Assembly (NCBI GenBank): GCA_947396885.1
Contig: OX377206.1
Location: 7,487,050 to 7,551,049, forward strand
Direction of reading: 5' to 3'
DNA: 64,000 nucleotides
Origin: Heligmosomoides polygyrus polygyrus
Lineage: Eukaryota > Nematoda > Chromadorea > Rhabditida > Heligmosomidae
A program made the translations under genes and the position numbers. Positions within the stretch are counted from its first letter, which is position 1. The number at the start of each line of letters is the position of its first letter. The notes under the pieces are model-generated. The model worked only from the letters and a program-made list of their open reading frames with translations, was not told where the DNA came from and did not search any database. Below, in pieces: positions 42,312 to 52,400 of the stretch.

Positions 42312-42467
42312 GGCGGAGTGGCGTTCTATCCCCCGCCCTTTAAACAGAGGCGTGGCAAATGTCTGCGTCTCCACTATCTCGTAAGGCAGCCACTAGACTC
42401 TCGAGCAATTGCAGGGGGTTGGGGGTGGGCGGGCCAGGGGGATGAGGGGATAGAACGCTCGACCCCC
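42312..42467. mobile_element. 156-bp MITE with 9-bp target duplication, copy 2
   Basis: Same element as 27071-27226, same length. TTTTTCGCC is present on both sides (42303-42311 and 42468-42476). About 90 percent or more similar to copy 1 by eye. Confidence 0.9.
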
Positions 42468-42739
42468 TTTTTCGCCAGAACTCGCTTCAAACCAGCTGTA
42501 AAAATGTGAAATTTAGACATGTTGCGACAACTAACAAGTATTTTTATATCGCATCATCAGTGGGGTTCTCTATCGGTCCTCTCCATATCAAGCATAAAAA
42601 CGGAAAAAACGTTAAATCTGCCACATAGGTTATAGCACTTCAGCAGCCTTCTTTATTACCAAAGTCGGACAAGTTATACACGGAAACAATGTAGCTTTAC
42701 TAGTAGCGATTTTTAAGACCTTTTGCTTTATGTAATTAC

Positions 42740-43727
42740 AGCTTCGCGTTCCCTTCGCATGGACTCTAGAAGTTTGTTGATCACGTCGGGTCCAATATCT
42801 TCCCATTTCTGCGTTAATTGTTCAAACTTTTCGTCTGTTTCTTGGTGGGAGACCTGCTAAACTGCTAGCAAGGTGTTTCCAAAGGTGTACTATTGGATTC
42901 AGATCTGGTGACTGAGCAGGTTACGACATAAGATGAATTCCATTTTCATTGAACCACTCCTTCACCGGTAGTTGTTGGGTTGGAAAATCCACGACGTCTG
43001 GAAAGTTTCTCTGGCGTGTGGAAGCAAAACATTGTTCAAAATCTCGTGGTAGCGCTTGGAGCCCATAACTCCTTGGATGTGGTAAATAGGGCCTGTTTCG
43101 TGAGCACTGAAGTATATCCAAACCATAACACTTTCTCCGCCACGTTTAGTAGTTGGCAGTTGATACATTCCGTCGTAGCTCGTGCCTTTTGGACATCTAA
43201 CATAGTGTGGTCCATCAGATTCAAATAGGTTGAACTTGTTCTAGTCGCTGAAAGCACTTTTTTCCAATCGTCTGTCGTTCAGCTTAAATGCTCCTCGGCA
43301 AACCGGGGTCTAGCTTTGCTATTCTCCTCGCTGATGAAAGCTTTCTTAACGGAGCATCTTCCATAGAGTTCAAAAGATCTCATTCGACGTTTTACCTTGC
43401 TCATGCTCACATCTAAGCCGTGGTGAGCGGCTACAGACTCCTTTACATCGACGGCGGTCAGCGACGGCTTGCGCCTCTGCATCCTCTGCATGACAGAATC
43501 TTCTCTAGAAGCCATAATTTGTGGCTTGCGTGACTTGCGTCTTGGACCACTACTACTGCTGACAGCTTTATTTTCTTGACTACAGCAGCAACTGTCGAAA
43601 TTCCGCATCCGAAAATCAGTCCTGCTTGTCGATAAGGGACTTTCTTCTGGACAAATCGAAAAATGGCATCTCGTACTTTAGCAGAGGTATTCCCTCGGCA
43701 TAGGACAGAGAGTCTGGTAAAGACCAC
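42740..43727 (-). pseudogene. Tc1 transposase, broken
   Basis: The N-terminal helix-turn-helix region starts about 43727 (VRDAIFRFVQKKVPYRQAGL, then FGCGISTVAAVVKKI). A second frame holds the second DNA-binding part (RRKPSLTAVDVKESVAAHHG, KVKRRMRSFELYGR). The catalytic region has VMVWIYFSAHETGPIYHIQG. At the usual QDND site the sequence reads FQPNN, so that aspartate appears lost. PAQSPDLNPI near 42900 keeps the third block. There are several frameshifts and stops. Confidence 0.8.
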
Positions 43728-43978
43728 ACTATGTCAGAACGCTACTATAGGCTTCATAAATAGATATATTAACAAATACACTTGATGCTTTAGCGGCTCA
43801 CTTTTGACTGATCACTAACCTTGCACTTCAAAAAAATCGATAATCATGAACGTATATTAAAATGTTGTTATTGAGATCTAATTTGCTACCAAATATCTGA
43901 ATTTTACTCTGTTTAGACTTTTTAAAGCGAGTTGTGACGAAAAATGCAAGCGTTCACAAACTTTTGGACGCCACTGTA

Positions 43979-44204
43979 GGTGCATGATGAATACCTACCG
44001 TTTGACACCCAACAATTGGTGTTGTTCAACTTCTCCGTTATTTCTTTTCTATTTATTTGTGTATTTGTTTATTTATTTTCTTTTTCTATGTCTCTTTTTT
44101 GCGTACTTATGTGTCACTATTTTCATGTGGTTATGTTACCCTTTTTTACCCTCATTGCTCTTCTGGGGATTTTTTTTCTTATGCTATCAATATAAGAGCA
44201 TCCA
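43979..44204. other. T-rich DNA
   Basis: Long T-rich run giving a spuriously hydrophobic frame; no gene. Confidence 0.5.
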
Positions 44205-44470
44205 CGTCAAGTTAGACCCTTTTCAAATCAAATTGTTCACTCTTATAAGCAGACCTGACGCCTTTGAAATCAAACTGAGCATTTTCAGAATCAGCATGAG
44301 CGCATTTTAGATTAAACTAGAGACCCTGCGAAACGGTTAGAGTAATTTCTTGATCAAGGACAATTTTGTATGATTTTTTTTCAATTTTTTAATCCACCTG
44401 ACCCAATAACTGAACACACTTTTTGAAATTTTATAAAATTATAAAATTTTCATCCTTGAAAGAAAAAATA
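44205..44470 (+). repeat. AT-rich dispersed repeat, copy B
   Basis: Series of phrases such as CCTTTGAAATCAAACTGAGC, CATTTTCAGAATCAGCATGA and TTAGATTAAACTAGAGACC recur at 51985-52070 in the same order. Confidence 0.6.
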
Positions 44471-44498
44471 ATGTTTTAACATTAAGTCTGTTTTGCAG

Positions 44499-44649
44499 AG
44501 AAGCCACAGCAATTTCAAGCGTGTTAAAAGAATACCTCGCTATGTCAAGTTCCTCGCGATTTTCATTTGATGGTGTAAATGCTAACTACTTGAAGAAGCA
44601 GAGTGAAAATATGCGTGTTTTGTACAGCTGCGTTTGTTGTAGCGTTTAA
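44499..44649 (+). CDS. Possible terminal exon
   Basis: Acceptor GTCTGTTTTGCAG (ends 44498) opens, in phase 2, EATAISSVLKEYLAMSSSSR, then FSFDGVNANYLKKQSENM and a Cys-rich end, stop TAA at 44647-44649. Coding-like but inside AT-rich repeat surroundings, so chance is possible. Confidence 0.25.
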
Positions 44650-44929
44650 AAGTGTGTAACTCAAGATAAATAGAATATTTGCTATCATTCAAAAGAAATT
44701 TCGATGTTCCGTACGAGTGCAAGGCGCAATCTGCTTTTTTAATGCTAAAACTTGCTGCTTTTTGCACTTTAACAAAGGTTTAAAACCATTAATTTTTCTT
44801 GAAAACTGAAAAATTATCAAATTTTAAACGTTATGTTCACATATTGGGGCAGGTGAATTTAAAAAAGGAGAAAAAGCCTTATTAAATTTTCTAAGAGAAA
44901 ATAATTCTAACGGCCTTGAGGAGTGTCTG

Positions 44930-46180
44930 GTACGCTTATGCTCTCAAATTTTTTTGAATGTTCGAGTGGTTTCGAACCCTCATAGATTTCGAGTAGCCGA
45001 ATGCGAATGTGGTCGAAAAGCGCGAATTTTTGAATATTCGGATGCAAACACATTCGAAAAACGTGATTTTTGAATATCCTGAATACGAATACATCCGCAA
45101 GAAGCGATTTTTGAGTATTCGAACTTGAATGCATTCCATAAATGCTATTTTTTGGGCACTCGCGTATGATTGCATTCGAAAAACGCGTTTTTTGAGTATT
45201 CGAACTCGAATGCATTCCAAAAATTCTATTTTTGGACACTCGCATATGATTGCATTCGAAAAACGCGATTTTTTGAATATTCGAATTCGAGTAGTCAAAT
45301 TCGAATGAAGATCATTCGAATACTTAATCGAATAGGTCACTCGAGGCGCAACTATAGTGCCTAGTCTAATTTGGAAAATTTTTGCTTTGATTTGGAAAAT
45401 CGAAAAACGCGATTTTTTGAGTAGTCGAACTCGAATGCATTCCAAAAATTCTATTTTTGGACACTCGCATATGATTGCATTCGAAAAACGCGTTTTTTGA
45501 GTATTCGAACTCGAATGCATTCCAAAAATTCTATTTTTGGACACTCGCATATGATTGCATTCGAAAAACGCGATTTTTTGAATATTCGAATTCGAGTAGT
45601 CAAATTCGAATGAAGATCATTCGAATACTTAATCGAATAGGTCACTCGAGGCGCAACTATAGTGCCTAGTCTAATTTGGAAAATTTTTGCTTTGATTTGG
45701 AAAATCGAAAAACGCGTTTTTTGAGTATTCGAACTCGAATGCATTCCAAAAATTCTATTTTTGGACACTCGCATATGATTGCATTCGAAAAACGCGTTTT
45801 TTGAGTATTCGAACTCGAATGCATTCCAAAAATTCTATTTTTGGACACTCGCATATGATTGCATTCGAAAAACGCGATTTTTTGAATATTCGAATTCGAG
45901 TAGTCAAATTCGAATGAAGATCATTCGAATACTTAATCGAATAGGTCACTCGAGGCGCAACTATAGTGCCTAGTCTAATTTGGAAAATTTTTGCTTTGAT
46001 TTGGAAAATCGAAAAACGCGATTTTTTGAGTAGTCGAACTCGAGCGCATTCGAAAAATGCTATTTTTGAATACTTGCATACGAATACATTCGAAAAACGG
46101 GTTTTTTAACATTCGAATTCAAGTAGTCAAATTCGAATGACGACCATTCGAACCTATTCGAATAGATCATTCGAGGCACA
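44930..46180. repeat. TTCGAA-rich satellite with 305-bp higher-order units
   Basis: A basic unit of about 80 bp (CATTCGAAAAACGCG..., GAGTATTCGAACTCGAATGC, ATTCCAAAAATTCTATTTTTGG, ACACTCGCATATGATTG) is arranged in larger units of about 305 bp. Each larger unit also contains AATAGGTCACTCGAGGCGCA and AGTGCCTAGTCTAATTTGG. Equivalent positions are 45170, 45475 and 45779. The three central larger units are nearly identical, the outer ones decayed. Short frames repeat because the array does. Confidence 0.9.
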
Positions 46181-46850
46181 GCTATAGTGACTTGTTTAAT
46201 GTCGAAGATTGTTGCTTTGGTTTGGAAAACTCAGTTCGATTTCAAAAGCGTCATGCGTACTCTGAAAAGCGCATAATTTGACATGACAATGCTATATATG
46301 TATTCTTTTGGTAAGAAATTCTTCATCACTGTTGAGGAACACTTCATTTTGTTTCTTCCCGCGAATGTGGTTCTAGGTGGTCTACGAGTAGCAGGGTTTT
46401 CCCGGGCGTTCAATTCCCTTTCATTTTGTCAACATTTTGTTCAAGCAAGTGAGTGGTTCACCAAAGTTTTGACACGAAAGCACGTTTTCGCCCTGTGATG
46501 CAGTTGTGGAGCTTCGGCTGTTGTTTGAAGCATTCGTGAACTCGGCGCATAATCGTAGGTGTAGTCCGCGCGTCGCCGTCATAGTAACACCGGACTCCAT
46601 CCATGCATAACCGAGGAAGGTGCCCACTTCAGCAGATGGCCTTGAAGCTGTGTCGACACCTACGCGTGATTTGGGAGCATTTTCTGGGCTGAGGGAGTCG
46701 ACTTGAGCTAAGTGCCAAGTCGTGTAGAGGCCTTTGAGACGTCGAGACGTTATTTAGGTTACCATGAAGTGTCACCTCTTCTACTTATGTGATTCTTCCG
46801 AATCATGTAGCTCCGATGAGCGGTTCATACGATAGTTGTGACTCTGAGAA
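46181..46850. other. Unassigned DNA
   Basis: 46215-46270 matches the AT-rich repeat family (TTTCAAAAGCGTCATGCGTA). The rest is moderately GC-rich and unassigned. Confidence 0.35.
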
Positions 46851-46854
46851 ATGT

Positions 46855-47155
46855 TATCGAACGAATGAATGAGTGAATAAATTCGATGTCGAAGATTTTC
46901 GAACGAATTCGCTCATCAGTCTTCTCGAGTGATCGAAAATCGATTAAGCCTTATTTTACGTTCACTCGAATATTCGAATAATTTCTTTGGTTCTGTGCTT
47001 AAAGATTCGAAGTTTATTCGATATTCCATTTAAGTAATCGATTTTCTAATAAAGTTGAGTTATTTGATTTTCGAATATATTTGAATGTGGTTCCTTTTCC
47101 ATGTTCGAATTCGAAGACTTTTCGAATAATTATTCGAGTACATTCGTTCGTACAC
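46855..47155. repeat. TTCGAA satellite patch
   Basis: Dense ATTCGAA/TTCGAAT words, older and less ordered than 44930-46180. Confidence 0.55.
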
Positions 47156-47156
47156 T

Positions 47157-47248
47157 GTCGCCCCGCTGATCATCGAATTGCTCGAGCGCGCGCCGGCAGT
47201 GCGTCCATTCGTCCCTGTCGCGTGCCAGAGTGCTCCAACATGCAGTTC
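47157..47248 (-). pseudogene. RTE LINE 3' fragment
   Basis: GATCATCGAATTGCTCGAGC and CTGTCGCGTGCCAGAGTGCTCC match the block at 13493-13560. Confidence 0.55.
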
Positions 47249-48230
47249 ACAACTGTTGTGAAACCTGCCGCTGCACTGCAGTCGCTTCTTCGAAATGGAT
47301 TCAGATGAACTGTTCTTCAGTCTCTTGTCTAAGATGTGGGACGATAGTGTATCAAACACATGTAGCTACTGGTTCTGGGCATCTCCTCTTTTTCGTTAGG
47401 AAATATTAGTTTAGAGCACTGCGCTTCCTTTTCAGACAAAGTCATTCAGGCTTAGGGAATGCTAATTTCACGAGTTGGCGGTTTGGTTGATTTCTAGGTC
47501 TCAATTATTAAGCTCTAGCTGATCTTCTTCAAATCCCTCATCGAGACTTTCCAGAACAGCGAGAATCTTTCCCTGAATCTTATCATTTTTGCGGATCGTT
47601 CTACTGTTTTCTATACTTCAGTGCATTCCTCTGCATTTAGTATAGAGAATTCTACGAAATCAGAAGACCAGCAGCCGTCACTCTTTTTCCTGAGCGTTTC
47701 CACAATGTTATCTTTAGAAGGTTTTTAGTTGCAAAGGTTGTTTGATTAACGATTTCAAGCGTCATTTTGTACATTACAATGGATTTCATCACTTTTCTGC
47801 TGAGTAAACATGGAAACGTTGAATCATTCGGCAAAGAATCATTGTGGCTAAAAAGCACCATACGGGCAGATGTAAGGATAAACTATCCATGTGCTGCTCG
47901 AAACAAATCAGTCCCAGTACCTGTTGTCCAAAAAATGTCACCACTGTTCGAATGGTCGCAGCTTTCGCACTCGTCCCATGTTGGAATGGCTATTGAGTAG
48001 TAGTTTAGATGTCATTTGTATAAACTTTTGCAGATGAGAAATGAGAAACGAAAATTTTGCGCTTGGCTTCGCTAAACCTCAATTTAAAAAAAGCTCTAAA
48101 AATTGGACGTAGTTGTTCTATCAAGAAAAAAGGTTTGTGACCGAGATAGTATCAACAAGTTTATGATGCTAGGAATTAAGTGAATTAAGCTATGGATTAC
48201 GTAACGATCGGCGAAAGATTCAGCACTTTT
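47249..48230. other. Unassigned DNA
   Basis: A minus-strand segment near 47990-47925 (IPTWDECESCDHSNSGDIFW before a possible donor G|GTACTGG) is coding-like, but its acceptor is weak and the plus strand is open too. Confidence 0.3.
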
Positions 48231-48231
48231 A

Positions 48232-48349
48232 GGAAGCGTTCAGTACGTACGCGACGCAAGCTCCATATCGATTTATCGCGTCGCGCGATCAATATGGGAG
48301 CTTATCATTACATCGCGTCGCGCGTCGCGTGCACACCAAACGCTCTCCC
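48232..48349. repeat. Palindromic MITE, same group
   Basis: GCGTTCAGTACGTACGCGACGC pairs imperfectly with CGTCGCGTGCACACCAAACGC; centre CCATATCGATTTATCGCG...GCGATCAATATGGG. Confidence 0.7.
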
Positions 48350-48995
48350 TATTTATTCCTCGGTATCGAAGTCTAAATGTTCTATTATTTTATTTCTATC
48401 GTTATTGATTGATACGCAATTTTTGTGTTGTGCCGGTGCTTTTTGATTGACGACGACCTTACCCTTTTTCTTTAAGAGATATTTCGGGATCTATCCTAAT
48501 TGGAAGGGGAGCACATTACTCAGGCTTCATGACAACGACGGATGAATTGAAAATGAACCATTTTACAAGGGCGACACACTGAACTAGCGATTGACGAGAC
48601 ATTTTTTTGCAATTTTCAATCCTTCGCTGTTCCAACCGGTTGTTTTCGTTTCGTTTTTGAAGATATGACTCCCTCCCCCACCCCACCCATAACTATCCGA
48701 CTAGGATAAATCAAATACTTCGTTCATCTAATACGATTCAGTTGCTGTTGATGTTTTTTATGCTGCGTAACTCACACAGCTGTTACATAGTGTAAGAAAT
48801 TTATGAATTTTGTTCGAGATTTTTTGAATATTCAGTTTAATTTTTTATTTCTCTAGTTGTTGTTTGTTTCGTGGCTTTCTCTCTTGAATGTTCTCTCAGC
48901 TTCTAACTACTTCTAAAGCTTTGTAATACAGTTTTTTAAAGAATTGTTGGCTCCTAAAATGTTAGTTTACTGAAGACGCCTGCGGTGCCGTTGTC
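48350..48995. other. Unassigned AT-rich DNA
   Basis: No supported feature. ATCTATCCTAATTGG near 48490 is again the low-copy GATCTATCCTA repeat. Confidence 0.35.
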
Positions 48996-49464
48996 ATGTG
49001 CTGGAGTTGCTCACCCTTCCGTTTGTTCCGAGGCTGAGCGGCCGGCTCGGCGGCGTTCGCCCTTTTCGGGGAGAGGTCTGGTTGTCATGTCGAGATGACG
49101 TCAACGGCCATACCAGGTGTCAGCACCGAAACGAACGACGACGACATGCATCGCAGGTGTCCGAACCACCACCGACGGCGGCGGTGGCTGCAGTGCCACC
49201 GCTATTCTAACGCATCGACCTCCCCCCCATACCACGAGGCCGAGCCACCTCCACCTCGCCATATCCGCCATCCATCCGTCCATTCACATCGATGAACATG
49301 CTGCTGTTGCTGCTCCTGCATTGTTAGATGCACTAGACCGTGACGCTGGCTGCTTACGCGGATCTCTACAGTTATCGATTGATTTTGTGGTAGTTCGCAA
49401 CACTGGTTCGCGCTCTGCATTCTGCTGATTGTGAGACCGACTGACCACCAATCGACCACCACCT
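48996..49464 (+). promoter_or_regulatory. GC-rich region upstream of the 49465 start
   Basis: CpG-rich 470 bp immediately before a candidate start codon, in otherwise AT-rich DNA. It may be promoter and 5' UTR. All frames are partly open because of composition. Confidence 0.3.
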
Positions 49465-52400
49465 ATGGCAAATCGTCGCCTGCCAAATGGTAACTGTGCG
49501 ATTCCGAATGGCTCGACGCCGACGTCCAGAATTGTGAGTGCTGTGCTCATCCGTTTAGTGCGTCAACATCTATTCTGACTGATTTTCGGTCTCAGTAGCT
49601 TTTTTCAGGCATCTTCAACTGTTTTTAGTTATAAACCCACCCTCAGCAATAAGTTACACACTCATATCTAACACCTGAGTATAGTTGTGATCTCGAATTT
49701 TTTTCGAATATTCGGGTGGTTTCGAATACTTCGAATTCGAATACATTCGAAAAACACGATATTCTGAATATTCGGATTCGAGTGTATTTGATAGGCATGA
49801 TTTTTTTTTAATATTGGAATTCAAATGTATTCGAGAAACACTATGTTTTCAACATTCGAATTCGAATAATTCATTCGAATACTTATTCGAATAGGTCATT
49901 CGAGCAGAACTATACACCTGAGCAAAGAGAGAGGAAGATCACATGGCTAGCTTGAACGTTGAAACGGTTCGGATCTCATTTCTGACCTCATCATGGACGA
50001 TTCAAAACAGCATTCGATTATGAGGATAAATAAATAGACTGCGTAGATAAAGTAAGAGAGGATAATTTCATCTAGTGCAAACTTAGGACTTGAGTATTGC
50101 TACTGTAAATAAATAATAAATAAATACTGAGCGGATTTGTGCCCACATCGTGATTGCACACCCTATTCAGCCAATCACAGAAATAACCAATGGAAGAAAC
50201 TCCGGGACGTGTCATTTGTTAAAATGTCTCCCCTCAGCGATGAGGGTTCAAACCCACCAAGCACCTGAATATTACTAAATTTTCTAAGAAAAAATCGTCT
50301 CAGAAAAAAATGCCCACTACCTTCTATTCAAAAATATTGAGTTTCATAGCGATTTTTCACCTTCGTAAGCAATATAGAAGATCGTTTATACTTACACATG
50401 GGTTGCCGATTGTTTGTTGTTGTTTTGTTTGCTCATCGGTCTTCTGTAGCCATTCTTCCTATTTGTGGCTGAGGGTTACACCTTTTTCTTCAAATGGTTT
50501 CTGTAGTTCACAATGAAATTTACACTGCCTTTCTTATGGAAATGAGCGGCGTGATAGTGCAGCCGGAGTAGATCCTGGCTGTCGCGTCCATCCCGAATTG
50601 AGGTCCGTGGTTCAGCTCCGCCCAGCCCAACACGTCTCCGTCCCTCCTCGAATTGGTGCATGGCCTGCCTAGGAGATAGAAAACATTGAAGTGTCCATCT
50701 GCTGACCACCGCAAATCGTTGTTTAGGCAAAAAAAAAACGCATTAAGAAAAGGCCTACCTCACAGAAGTAGAATGCATGGCGCGTCCTGCAAATGGATTG
50801 ACTAACGTCCTTATTTATTCTCATTTCTTTACCTTACGGAGATAAAGGACTAAAAAAAGATGAGCCGCAAGCAGAGCTCATGGAAGTGATAAATATAATT
50901 CCTTAAGCTCTCAACGTTGCTTTAGCCCTAGTTCACACTTGTGCCGCCACGCGGCACGGCACCACGATTGCCATGATATCGATTTTTCACGCCGGCCGGT
51001 CGATATTTATCCCGACCATCATGCCGCGCCGCGCAGCGGCGCAATTGTAAACTAGGGCTTAGGCAAAGTGTTTTTGGGCTCATCTGTCCACCTACATAAC
51101 AGCTATCTGCGAAGCTTTTTCTAAACGGAAGTCACTTACGAAATACTAGTAACCTTTGCAGGATGGGGCCTTTTGAGTTCAATCACTGTCTCCAAACCCA
51201 CGTATCCTGCGCACTTGATCTGATACCTCATCAGGCCCCTGGTTTGCTGACCCTTACCTTTCTTATGACTTAGCGAACCTCATCCTGCTGCTAGGGTGTG
51301 TTAACTCTATCAGATCTAATACTAGAACACACACTAGGCTCACAGAATCTCCATCTTATGTTAGAAGCACCTCGAGCATGGTTTAATTACCCAAGTTTGA
51401 GGTGTTTCTTTAAATTTCGAGCCAGCTCACATTGTGTTCAGGCAAATTTTTTTCATACGTCAACATTTTACGTTGTTTGTTCACGCCCCAATAAAGTGAA
51501 GTAAAAGAATCCTTCCTTCAAGGGTGCTTTATGGTCCTCCGTCTCTATCGGTTTTCCTATCAACACCCGTTCTACGCTCTTCACAGCGTTTTCTAATATT
51601 TCATCGAGAACAACTTGTTGCCGTTGCAACAGTGAAGCAGTGAGCAAGTCTTTCTGTATGACCCTCCCTTATCGAGCTTCTCCCATTTCCCAGCTTTTCC
51701 TACTACTTCTTCTTCGGTTACGTTCTTCTGTTCGACTTCCCTATGTCATTATCCGTCCTTCATTCAGGAAGGCGCATTTTTCGTGATTCGTAGCTGCTTG
51801 CTACAATTCTAAAATCAAGCTCTATTATTGGGAAACTGTTATTGTAAACAAACGTCTACAGACATAGTCCATGGCTGGCATAGATCGAATTTTTGAAAGG
51901 AGGACTATGTACTGTGGGGCTGTTGGCGTTGTTTAACCTACAATTTTCGCGTTAAACTGAACACTTTCTTCAATCAAAATCAACACTCTTCTAAACAAGC
52001 TTGACGGCTTTGAAATCAAACCGAACATTTTCAAAATCAAGACGGACTTCTCAATTAAAACTAGAAACTTTCCGAAGTGATTAGATAATTTTTTTCGTTG
52101 TTGAAGAGTATCTTTTGTTGAAATTTTTTAAAATCACCTGCACCAGAAAGTATGCACGCGGTTTAAATTTTCAAGATTTTTATTTTCTGCGTAAAAATAG
52201 TGGCTTATAGATTATTCTAAAGTGCAAAAAGTGGCATTTTTTAAGGCTAAAAGTAGGTCGCGCCATGCATCCGTCGGGAACGGCGTGATTTTTCTTTATT
52301 GGTTGCAAAGAGTCATTTGCGAGAAGCTACACATTTGGAACGAAAACATTTGCAGAAGACACACGTATTTGCAGTTTGCTGTTTCGAGTAAGAAACCGTT

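Larger units (their letters stand above)
42271..43976 (-). mobile_element. Tc1-type element, degenerate, carrying a MITE
   Basis: Inverted ends CAGTGGCGTCCAAAAGTTTG and its partner, matching with one change over about 35 bp, flanked by TA (42269-42270, 43977-43978). Length 1706 bp, of which 165 bp is the MITE plus duplicated site inserted in the left terminal repeat. Removing that lets the inverted repeat continue (TTTTCGCCAGAACTCGC versus TTTTCGTCACAACTCGC). Confidence 0.9.

Noticed and set aside
43980..44310. Hydrophobic frames suggesting a membrane protein
   Set aside because: Caused by T-rich low-complexity sequence.
44907..45973. Repeated peptides such as MRVSKNRIFGMHSS
   Set aside because: Translation of a satellite array; no gene signature.
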